Part shown: positions 54,481 to 64,000 of the stretch, piece by piece
How positions within the stretch are numbered: the first letter of the stretch is position 1
Layout of the letters: the number at the start of each line of letters is the position of its first letter
Notes under the pieces: generated by a model
Database searches by the model: none
The model's input: only the letters and a program-made list of their open reading frames with translations
What the model was told of the DNA's origin: nothing
From: Escallonia rubra
Taxonomy: Eukaryota; Streptophyta; Magnoliopsida; Escalloniales; Escalloniaceae
Reading direction: 5' to 3'
Assembly: GCA_033065855.1 (NCBI GenBank)
Contig: JAVXUO010001786.1
Span: 124,001 to 188,000 of the forward strand
Length of the DNA: 64,000 nt
Translations under genes and position numbers: made by a program

Positions 54481-56913
54481 AGTCATATGTGTAAGAGGGA
54501 AATTAGGTGAGGTTTGTGTGTGTTTTAGTGTGTGTCGTATGTGTTAGTATGTGACAAGGTATGTGCTTACTGGGTGCGAAGAGTGTGTCTGGACAGTGTT
54601 CGGGTGGGTGTAATCTGTGTGATTGTGTCTGTAATATGTGTGTATGAGGGTGTTAATGTGTGTGTTTTAGATAGTGTAATGTTTTTTGAGTGTTTTGGTG
54701 TGTGTTTGGTAGTGTATTAGAGAGAGAAAGAGAGAGAGAGTTGTGTGTGTGTGTGTGTGTTCGGCAAAGTGAAGAAGACAAGTGTGTGTGTGTGTGTGTG
54801 TTTAGGTGTTACAATGTGTGTGTTAATCCATGAATAATGACTGTAATTGTAACTAAAATAGGGCAGGGTTGGGCAGTTTATTCCATGAACTTCTAAAAAT
54901 AGTTCTGCTTAGATTTTGACCAAGTTCAAAATAGAGACCCCGATATTTTTAGGAGACGTACACTGTGGAAAATTTTAGCAATGTTCATTGCCTGCGAAGG
55001 ACGCTGATTAGGGTATCGATAAAAAAAATTCTCGATTTAGTTAGCATAGTAAATCAATATATTTCTATCTAAAAATTTTAGAAAAAACTTATACTACTGA
55101 TATGTTTTAGGGTCTAAAATTTCGTGTCATTCCGAGGTTGATAGCCATTTTTAGCGGAACCAGCTTCTGAGTGCTCTGTCTGTCGGTTCAAACAACGGTT
55201 CGGGATTTTCGAGGAAAAATTCCCCAAGATACTTTTTAGCCCAAAAATGACTTCAAAGTGCTTAAAAGGGTATTTTAAAGTGTTTTTTAGATTTTTCTGG
55301 TGCTGAAAATCACCGGGGGGGTGTTTTGGTAATTTGCCACCCAAAAGGGGTATTTTGGTATTTTTACCTATAAAAGGTAATTTTGGATAAATTCACATAT
55401 GGTAGGGATGTTTTAGTGATTTTATTTATGGGAAGGCTATTTTGGTGGTTTAACTATGAGAGTGGTGTTTTGGTGATTTTACCATAAGGGGTATTTTGGT
55501 AATTTTACATACTCGGTGAGGGGCCATTATGGGAGTATGCGTGAGTCAATATTGAGTTTGTAATATTGTACTGTAGACTGCTATCTGATAATTTGATTGT
55601 TTCTGTTAGGTTAAAGCAAAAGACTTTCCAGTTAGACTAGCTTAGTTTCAGATTCAGGTAAGGGTTTTTATATGAACCCTGGATAAGGACTTTTGTTCGA
55701 ACCCTAATTTCGATCGATTTACTTATGACTATTGTCGAACACTAAGATATGCATTAGTATTAGCATGTTATTGTCAAGCAAACCCTAACATTGAACCTGA
55801 ATCGATTATTTGAAAATCTTATCGATGCTCGCGTTTTATCGCTTACTGAGCAAATTCGATAATTGTTTGCTTTCTTTGTTCTAATTTGTTGTGCCTAAAT
55901 TCGATAATTGCTTGTATTTGTTCTTGCTATTTATTTGTGTCAATTCTTGAATTCTTAGTGATGAATTGATATCAGCATGTTTAATTATCATTGAAACCCT
56001 AATTGATGTCAGTTATTTGAATTCATGTTAACGCTCATTTTTATTGCATGTCAAGCATTGAATTTTTGTTGATTCTAAGATTGTTGTCTCCTGTGTTGAG
56101 CTGGGGGTCAGTCTTGAGTGAGGATGTACAAGGATGGTTTGAACCTGCGTAATTATGCAGGGCTAGTCCCTTGAACAATGGAAATGGCTAGTTATCGTAC
56201 ATCATGCATGTGTACACTTTTTGTGCATTGCCTAAGCAGCATTGCCTTTGCCTAGGATCAATATCTTCTGAATTTTTTTACATTGTATCTTATAATGATT
56301 GTTTTGAAAATGATTAAAAATGAATGTCTTGACATCTGATTGGAGGGAATTGAATTGAAAATCTTCTCTATATTGTTATCAAATTGTTTGTGGTTATCTG
56401 AACCTTTCCCGTATTGTCCTTGAAGTATCTGTGTTCATTTTGAAATCTTTTGGAAAATCATCACCGTATTTTAAAATTATGGCTTTGAAAATGATATTCA
56501 AATGATCGTTTTAGTGTCTGTTTATGATTGTTAATGGATGTTTTGGAATCTGATGTGATTGTTAATGTTTTTTTTTTGTATCTTTTTATGATTGTTTATG
56601 ATCGTTTTGGTATAAGATTATGATCGTTTTGAAAGTCATCAAACAGTATATAATTGTTTTGAAAAATTATCATCGGATGGACTTGAGTCATTTTGCGATA
56701 ATTCCTTCGGTTGATCCTTGAATGATCTTACTGAGCTCTCAAAAGCTCGCCCTTTATTTGATTCCTTTATGTAGGTAATGATTGAATGTTGATTGCTCGA
56801 GGATGGGCCAGAGCCTGTGTGAGGTGTTGGAGTGCCCAGCACAATTTGTGTAATAAGACCCGTGCGCGGGTCAATACTGTTAACTCGTTTTTTAAAGAAC
56901 TTGAGTTTGTAAA
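54481..56913 (+). mobile_element. Tekay-like LTR B, part 3
   Basis: GT-rich sequence (54510-54830) is followed by stretches matching, inverted, 56916-57240 and 62650-62720. Near the end ATAAGACCCGTGCGCGGGTC resembles the complement of 62670-62690. All three parts add up to about 3.3 kb, close to the LARD LTR length. It has no genes and stops at about 56913 against an inverted LTR. Confidence 0.62.
55305..55510. repeat. Degenerate GGTATTTTGGTAATTTTAC repeats
   Basis: Six to eight imperfect units of about 22-36 bp based on TATTTTGGT lie inside LTR B and are non-coding. Confidence 0.75.
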
Positions 56914-58644
56914 GACCCTAAATTTTAAACACTATTTTAAGCATCCTGAAATCATTTTTGGGCTAAAAAGAATTTTAAAAACTTTTCACCCGAAAATCCT
57001 GAACCGGTGTCCAGACCGAGAGCTCAGAAGCCGGTTCAGCTAAAAATAACTATTGACTTCGGAATGACACGAAATTTTAGGTAATTAAATATCTCAGTAA
57101 ATAAGGTTTTTCTAAAATTTTCATATTTAAAATGAGTTGGTTTGGTATGCTAAATAAATTGGGAATTTCTTCTAATCGTTACCCTAATTTAGCGTCCTTC
57201 GCGGACACCCAAAAATCCCAAGTTTTCCTACAGTGTGTGTCTCGTAATGATAACGTTGGTGACTTCACATCCCTTGGTCAAAATCAGCTCAGAAATTGCC
57301 TTTAAAAGTAGTTTAGTAAACTGGTTTAATAATAAAGCGCTATGCGATATCCGATCGAGCGCTACACGACTAATAGTGCTAAAAATAGCGAACGACATTA
57401 AAACTCTTGAAACTTTGGACAACACACTATATTAGCTACACAAGATTTATGTAATAGTTTCAATATTTAATAACTTTAATTACTATTTTAAAATACACCA
57501 AAATCCCTTGTTCGGATAAAATCATTTAGCGTGCTTCGCAAGCTCAGAAAAATCCTAGAAAATTCTAGGTCATAGGTCTCGTAAACATAATTGGGGTTAC
57601 TGTTTTGCACTTTGTGCAGATAAGTTTTTTAATATGTTTTAAAATGTTAGAAAGTCACTGCTGGAATAAAAATGATCTTTAGTGACACTTTTGGGTTCAA
57701 AAATTGAACCCAACTTGGCTTCGTCCACTGTTCATCATCTATGTCGACAGCCTCCTATTTCTAGTTAAACACACACACAAATCGACTTTAAGTAACCTAC
57801 TTCTCCCCTTCCCTTTACCCACAAACACACATACACACTTCACACATCCTAATACACACACTAACACACACATTAGCACACAAAAACTGACTCTAACACA
57901 CATACATACACAATATACACACACGTATACACTGTCGAAACACACATTAAGACACATAAAAAGTATTCCCACTAAAAGTAAAAAGCTTACCTTTGGGAAC
58001 TTCTCTCTCTTCTTCTCTTTCTTCTTCTCTTTCTTTCTCCTTCTTTGGTTTTTTTCTTCTTTCTTTTTTCATCAACCCAGTTCTTCTCTCTGTTCATTTT
58101 TTTTGTTCTTTCTCTGCTTTCCTTTCCTCTTCTTCCTTTCCCTCATTTCCTCTCTTTCTTCCTTCTCTTCTCTTTTTCTTCTCTATTCCCTGAGCTCTCC
58201 TGTTTTCCCCTAGGTTTTCTTTCTTTCTTTCCCTATTTTGTTTTCTGTTTCTGTTCTTTCTATTTTTTTTGGGTTTTTTTTTTCTATTTCTTTCTTGCTT
58301 TCTGTTTTGTTTTTATTTTGTTTACTTTTTCCTTTTTAAACTCTTCCCTTAATTTAATAATTAAATTAACTTAGTCAGCATAAAAACCAAGTAGGTGGTG
58401 GCATTCTAAGACAAGATTTTCTCTAAAATTTGACACCTAGCATGCCTTTTTTTGAAAATTGCAAAATAGCCCCCAAATTTTTCTATATTTACAAAATGAC
58501 CCCAAAAGTTTTCAAAATTACATTTTTGCCCCAAAATCACTTTAACATTTCATTCTCTACTAATCTCTAAGCATTGCTCAAAATTATCGCCCGTTTTTCA
58601 TTTTGTTGGGTCTCAGATAAGCTCGAAAAGCGCGGGATATTACA
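56914..58644 (-). mobile_element. Tekay-like LTR B', minus-oriented 3' LTR
   Basis: On the minus strand it begins TGTAATATCCCGCGC at 58644 and matches LTR B (40089-40360 and 54930-55290) in inverted orientation. It also shares a GCGCTCGATCG island and flanks with the LARD LTR. CA-rich sequence at 57765-57960 and a pyrimidine-rich block at 57990-58340 give low-complexity ORFs that are not genes. The far end is truncated at about 56914. Confidence 0.72.
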
Positions 58645-58656
58645 TTCTCCCAACCC
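58645..58656 (-). other. Polypurine tract of element B'
   Basis: The complement reads GGGTTGGGAGAA directly before the LTR, preceded by TTTCGAGGACGAAATTTC, the Tekay-type phrase. Confidence 0.75.
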
Positions 58657-60429
58657 TATAGAAATTTCGTCCTCGAAATTTGATCATGGATCTCTTATAA
58701 CTTACAACGTCCAGGCACTACACTTCTGTTGCCTAACTCTGATAGCTACCACATAGTAGCAAAGCTACAAACCTTTGCACTCAAATTCATCTCTACGAAT
58801 ACCTGAACGCAACAATTAAATTCTAAATTGTAATGCTAAACTTAAGTTGGTCAGGTTATCACTTGGACTCTAACCGTTCCGGAACTTCATGAAAAATGAA
58901 TTAGCTAATACGAAACTCACTGAAGTGAATTTACACCATTCTAATTTCAATTTATCTAAAACGAATTAAATCAGTCTCTAATTCAATTTGCCTCCATTGC
59001 ATTATACTGACAGTATATCAAAGACTATGTTATCCGCATCATCTACTTAAAAATAATGAGCTTAATTTCAAGCTCAAGGTGTACTAAACTACTAGGCGAT
59101 GGTCACGTGTGACTTGCACTCTACCAAAACTAACATGGAGAGGATAACCGATTCCTATAAACACTTACACTTCACAGAAAGACGAAAACTATAACCACTA
59201 CGGTTCCGCTACGCACTCTGGTGTCTTTAATCAAACCACTCCAATTGTTACTGAATTCGTCACCGAGATACGTGTTACCTTAACGTAGCACAAGATATGA
59301 TTCTACATACCTCTGTATTGAACTTCACTAGAGTATAAGGCTCTAAGTTATCACATCACTTCCGATTCAAAGTCACATTATTTACAAAAATCTTATAGCC
59401 TTACCCTTCAATCATTTGTTTCAGTTAAACGTTTAGAATCCTCAGTTCTAAAAGCAAGTAACATACAGTCTATCACGTGTTCAGCCAAGATCTCAACCTT
59501 GTATCGAATCATCGAATAGCTTATCCAAACCTAATCCACGTTCTCAGAATCTATTCTCACTTACCGATTATCTGAGGCTTTGGAGTCTACATAATCCCAT
59601 ATTAGGGCAGGTGAAACTATGCAACTCCTAAATTAGGTAAAGATATACGTACTCAACATATTGTCAATTTCCAGATCATCTGGAAATAAAATACAGTATA
59701 ACTGATAACCAAATTAACCACAAGCAGCAAATATAACATGTTACCATTTCGGTACGTATAAAACAAATACCAATCACCAAGAAACACTTATGGTTATATA
59801 GAAAATCATTTAACATTAATCACACAAACAAATATCCCAGTCAAGTATTTAGGGTTCAAATGATAACAATAATTGTAATCAAGTAATCAAAACACGAAAA
59901 TCATTAACAAAACCATATCGATTAGCTCTCGATATTCACAATGCAAAGATACAACATTCCAGAAAATGACGAGTACATAAACAATGGTGTAGGTTTGACT
60001 AAGCAAAGTCAACCCAATGACTCAAAGCAATTATAATCAGTAAAGGGTATTGGTCCTTAAGAGGATTTGTAGCATCTCCATGGCCAGTGGATTAGATACT
60101 ACCCTGTCAAGTCCAAATACATTCGACAGAAGTAGATAAATATCCTGGAAAAATTTAGATGACTCAATAAGAATGACATCTTCTCTGACGTCTCAGAGGA
60201 GATTAGCATTCTATTAAGTCATAATTGAGTTCAATATACAAGGGAATAAACTAAATGACGGAGTAGAATCCAAATTTCGTATCGTACTCTCAAACAAAAC
60301 TTTCAGACTTAACATCAGTCATTCCTCAACAGCACCAATCTCACTCATAAAGCAAATCACCGACTTAACTACTGCTCAAACCTTATAAACTTTCAAACAC
60401 TACTAGGGTTTCTCTTGATAATAGACGGA
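58657..60429 (-). other. Element B' interior, no recognisable gene
   Basis: About 1.8 kb are AT-rich with no ORF above 60 codons and no RT or integrase motif that I could read. It is probably decayed or deleted pol. Confidence 0.5.
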
Positions 60430-60720
60430 TGCGTGATTAGAAAACTACCAATTCATACCTAGTATGATATCAAAATCTTGAACATCAAATGGAATGAGGT
60501 CCATAGAAGCATCTGATCCCAACATAGACAGTACAATCACAGAGAACTACAAAACAGTCAAAGACTCTCCCAACGGAGTACTTATCACATGACCAGTTCC
60601 CAAAGATGGGTTTCACCCACAATCACTGTGCAAGAGTAAGGGATACCAAATAATATGACGCTCTAGAATCAAACAATATATAAGTATCTCATGGGTTAAC
60701 CTGTAGTGTACCTGACACAA
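60430..60720 (-). pseudogene. Retroelement protease remnant
   Basis: The minus strand reads YILFDSRALYYLVS, a damaged version of the FDSGATHSFVS active site, and farther on FDVQDFDIILGMNWF, the conserved second block of chromovirus proteases. Active-site Gly is replaced by Arg and stops are present between blocks. Confidence 0.75.
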
Positions 60721-61599
60721 CGTCATCGGATGTAGCAACATCCTGATCAAACATTGGATAAAACCTAGCTGATGATTTGGGCCTCTGCCCTATTGGACTT
60801 GAGACTATTTTGTCTGGCCCTGCGGCCTTGTCCTCTTTCCTGACGAGGAACGCTGCTCTCTGTTACACTAGCGATAGGTGCACAACAAAAAGTGGACTGA
60901 TTATTTCTCATAAATGGATATTTTCAAACTTAAGGCCCCACACTGCCATGCCTAAAACCTCATCCCGTCAATCCATAGCATAACTCACCATCCTGACTTC
61001 TTCCACAAATGACATATGGGGTGTCCGAAAAAGCTGACCCGCCACCCTGACCAATACTCTATGTAGGTCAAACTCCGGAACTAAAAAATGGTCTAACTCT
61101 AATACTCTGAGCTGATTGAGCACCTACACACTGCGCTCCCCTAAATCCCATATCATGCCCTGATCGAATTTCAGAACTATATCCAGATCTCAATATCACT
61201 GAGCCGAAGTGGGCCTGGATCCCTGATTCTGCCCCAACCTTTAACCTTGGGCACCGTGTTGTTTTTGCTGACGACTGTCAGCTCCTATAAATATGTTTTG
61301 GAAAAATTCTTATTTATCTCTCTTTTATCCTCCATGTGTTTACTCATGCCTTCCTCCATTGTCAGACTTAGGCTGTTCCAAAACACATGCCAAATAAAGA
61401 CATTCCATATATCTCGTCAATCGAGTTGGGATCATTATATCTCTTAGTTCAGGCCTAAGCCCCCATTCAGACTTCTGGTATCTATTTGCCTCTGGCAGTA
61501 ACATCCTTACTGCAAATCTAGCGAGACAACAAAATCCTCATTTCAAAATTCTTCTGCCGATTCCTGATCTGCTTATGTCACATTAAAACATTCCTTTAA

Positions 61600-62090
61600 C
61601 ATCTATTCATAAAATCTGGTACAAATACCGGTCAAAAATAATTCCCTAAACTGTTCCCAAGTGATATCAATCAATTGCTGATGAGTCGAACTCTTCGCTA
61701 CCATTTTCCACCCTGATCAGCCTCCCCTCTAAGTTTATATACAACAAATTCAATCTTTTTATCGCTTACAATCTGTTACTCAAAATTTTCTCAATTTTGC
61801 TAATCCAGTTTACTGCCTCTATAGGGTTCAATAACCTTTTATAGCTAGTCGTATTTATTGGGTAAATTTTCTCAAGGTACTCTCATCTCGAGATGTGGCT
61901 ATGGTAAAATTGGATTCGGTACTCCTTGCTGCTAGTTGACCGGATTCTATGTCATCAAAGTTAGAATCAGGTTCATAGTGTTCAGAATCGTAACCATCAA
62001 TTATGGGTTCTGTCGTTCCCCCTATTAGGTAGAGGTGCCCCTCTATAATCATAAAACCTCCATACAGTACATTGCCCAATCTAAGCATTG
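61600..62090 (-). pseudogene. Tekay gag remnant
   Basis: Minus-strand fragments such as AVNWISKIEKIL resemble the conserved AxxWLxxIEKIF block of Tekay gag. A 77-codon frame (61855-62088) precedes it. Stops break the rest. The position upstream of the protease remnant fits gag-pro order. Confidence 0.5.
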
Positions 62091-62425
62091 TTTGTTAGGA
62101 ATTTCCAATGCCGGGGATTGAATCCCTGCTCATCTTATACAAAGCTGTTAGAATCTCATTTATCGGGGACTGCAGGCCCTCCGTATTATCTCCACTGCTA
62201 GTGCTATGAGTGCGGACCATACTGATACCATGTACAGTTATCAGGGTTTATACTAACACGTGTCTAAAGAACAACACAATTACAAGCTAAAGGCAGAGTT
62301 CTTAACTCTACCCTTCGTCCAACCCCACTCTCATTAACCGAAAAACAGAATCGTGTTACCTATACTCTGTGGTTCCGTGCCTAAAGAATCATATACCTAT
62401 ACTCTTAATACCAACAGACCGAACT

Positions 62426-62437
62426 GCACTGATACCA
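62426..62437 (-). other. Primer binding site of element B'
   Basis: The minus strand reads TGGTATCAGTGC, one base from the iMet-type site, 2 bp from the LTR. Confidence 0.78.
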
Positions 62438-62439
62438 AC

Positions 62440-63655
62440 TGTAACGCCCAGGAAATCTAGAGTTCCGTCACCACGAACTCCCAGAACATTAACCTGCCAC
62501 ATCACATCAAACCTGCCAAACCCTAGTCACTAACACATACTTCGAAGCATTTAATTCGATACCAACTCAAATTCTTCAAATACAAGATTACAAAATTTCT
62601 TGGACTTAAACTATTAAAACCTACGTTCTTTACAACCTCAAACATCTATAGTATGAGTTGACAGTACCGACCCACGCAAGGGTCTTGCCATACAGTAGTG
62701 GTGGGCTCACTGGAATCTCACACAACTCTAAACCCATTCCCAAGCAAGCTATAGCTGATCATCACCTGTTTAAGGGAGTCAAACGAAGAGTGGGCTTTTG
62801 AGAGATCAGTAAGGTCGTACAAGAACAACCGAAGGACTAACGACACGATTCAAAAGAATCCATTGGATGATAATATTTTAAAACATTTTGACAGTCATGA
62901 ACAGTCTGACAAATTCCAAAACAATCATAATCACTCATAAGTATATACCAAAAATGACCGAAGACAATCCTAGACAGACACTAGAACAAACATTGACAAT
63001 CATCCTAGTTTCGAAATGAGCATCGTCAATCATAACCAAATACCAATACAATCATTTGAGATCATTTCAAAACCATCGTCATTTTAAAATACAATGATGA
63101 TTTTCCCAAAGGGTTTCATAACAAACACAAATACTTCAAGGGAAATAGGGGAAGGGGTCTCGGACAAACAAAATAAGTTCGATTACAGTATGGGGAAAAG
63201 TTTCAACTCAATCCCTTCCAGTCAGATATTAGGACATTCATTTGAACATCAATCACGATATAGGGAGGAGTTTTACTCGATCCCCTTCAATTAGATAACC
63301 AGAGATTCACTTGAACATCATTCTCAAACAATCATTAAGATGCAATGAAAACAAATCAGAGATGTTGATCACGAGCAAAAGCAATGCCGTTCAGGTAATG
63401 CACAGATGTAGACATGCATGATGTACTAGAATACTAGTCCCACTTCGTACTAGCCTGTGTTCCACGCAGGATTTAGACCGGCCTTATAACGCCTCCCCAC
63501 AGAACAGATTCCAAGGATCAACACAGAAACAACAGTCATAGAGTCAACAAGACATTCACTGCTTAACATACTATATAATGAACACAACGACGAATACAAA
63601 TAACAGTAACAATTAAGATTTCAGTAACAATTCAGCATACTGATATAATTTTGAA
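62440..63655 (-). mobile_element. Element B' 5' LTR (partial)
   Basis: It begins on the plus strand TGTAACGCCCAGG. It shows similarity, inverted, to the end of LTR B (complement AAGACCCTTGCGTGGGTC). It is cut at about 63655 by different sequence. Non-coding. Confidence 0.68.
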
Positions 63656-64000
63656 ACCAATAAAATAACCCTAGAGGGGGGGGGGGTGAATAGGGTTTTA
63701 AGACTACTTTAAAAATTAACAACAAACAAACCTCAATCTCAATAACTCAAATAAACAAACAACCAATCTCAACACAAATGTAAAAACGATAAAGTAAAAG
63801 AGGGAAGGGTTTAGAGATACTTGACAAGGAGAATTAAATGGTTCGGCTTGATATACCCACAAGCCTACGTCCACCCCTTCAAGGAAGTCCCTTGAAAGGC
63901 CCTAGAATCCACTAGTATGATCTTCCTTACGGGTCAAGATCGAACCTCTTACAATCCCTTGATGCTATGCCCACATCAAGAACAAGCTTTGACAAACCCA
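63656..64000. mobile_element. Possible Copia (SIRE-like) LTR edge
   Basis: CCCTAGAGGGGGGGGG followed by GTGAATAGGGTTTT, then ACGTCCACCCCTTCAAGG, resembles LTR sequence of SIRE-type Copia elements as I recall it. No ORF or terminus can be confirmed because the window ends. Confidence 0.35.

Noticed and set aside
57704..58374. Phe/Ser-rich hydrophobic ORFs resembling membrane proteins
   Set aside because: They translate a pyrimidine-rich tract inside LTR B'.

Overview
The window is plant nuclear DNA, most likely from a eudicot with a large, repeat-rich genome. No host gene can be supported. Plant-specific mobile DNA fills essentially all of it: a CACTA transposon with TAGCGACGG subterminal repeats, Ty3/gypsy elements of the Tekay (chromovirus) and Tat lineages with iMet-type primer sites (TGGTATCAGAGC), a foldback Mutator-like element, and nested insertions with intact target-site duplications (TSDs). 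The species cannot be named from the sequence.

Layout. (1) 1-1042 and 19925-20602 are the halves of a minus-oriented Tekay-like LTR (A), followed by a decayed integrase end at 20637-21172. LTR A is split by an 18.9-kb CACTA element (1043-19921, TSD GAA) that carries TNPD-like and TNPA-like genes on the minus strand. The transposase gene is itself split by an 8.3-kb non-coding LTR element (LARD, 6952-15267, TSD ACAAT). (2) 21173-28766 is a second minus-oriented Tekay-like element (D) with almost no internal region. It holds a solo LTR of a Tat family (23076-25311, TSD ACTCC) and a small inverted-repeat element. (3) 28767-38878 is a truncated minus-oriented Tat-lineage element with decayed gag, protease, RT, RNase H, archaeal-type RNase H and integrase, plus an antisense ORF (+ strand) beyond integrase. 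(4) 38879-56913 is a plus-oriented Tekay-like LTR (B) broken by a foldback Mutator-like element (40548-42153) and by a third LTR (C). LTR C is itself split by a 9.6-kb gag-only Tat element (TR-GAG, 43036-52678, TSD AGGGT) related to the element in (3). (5) 56914-63655 is a minus-oriented decayed Tekay-like element with protease and gag remnants, and 63656-64000 looks like the edge of a Copia element.

How the pieces relate. The 28767-38878 element and the TR-GAG share gag, primer-site and LTR sequence, so they look like an autonomous/non-autonomous pair; the solo LTR at 23076 belongs to the same family. The LARD lacks any coding capacity and would need proteins from a Tekay relative. By eye the two LTRs differ at about 28 of 3,285 sites in the LARD and about 27 of 2,540 in the TR-GAG, so both inserted recently and at similar times. 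The Tekay LTRs around them are clearly older. Nothing here looks able to move on its own: the CACTA transposase, the Tat pol and the Tekay genes all carry stops or frameshifts. The TR-GAG gag is the only long intact element-encoded reading frame.

The main novelty candidates are the antisense gene in the Tat element, the TR-GAG with 169-bp satellite-like arrays in its LTRs, the TTTAGCGAC motif shared by the CACTA ends and the nested LARD LTRs, the telo-box-like array upstream of the CACTA transposase, and the foldback element with doubled terminal repeats.
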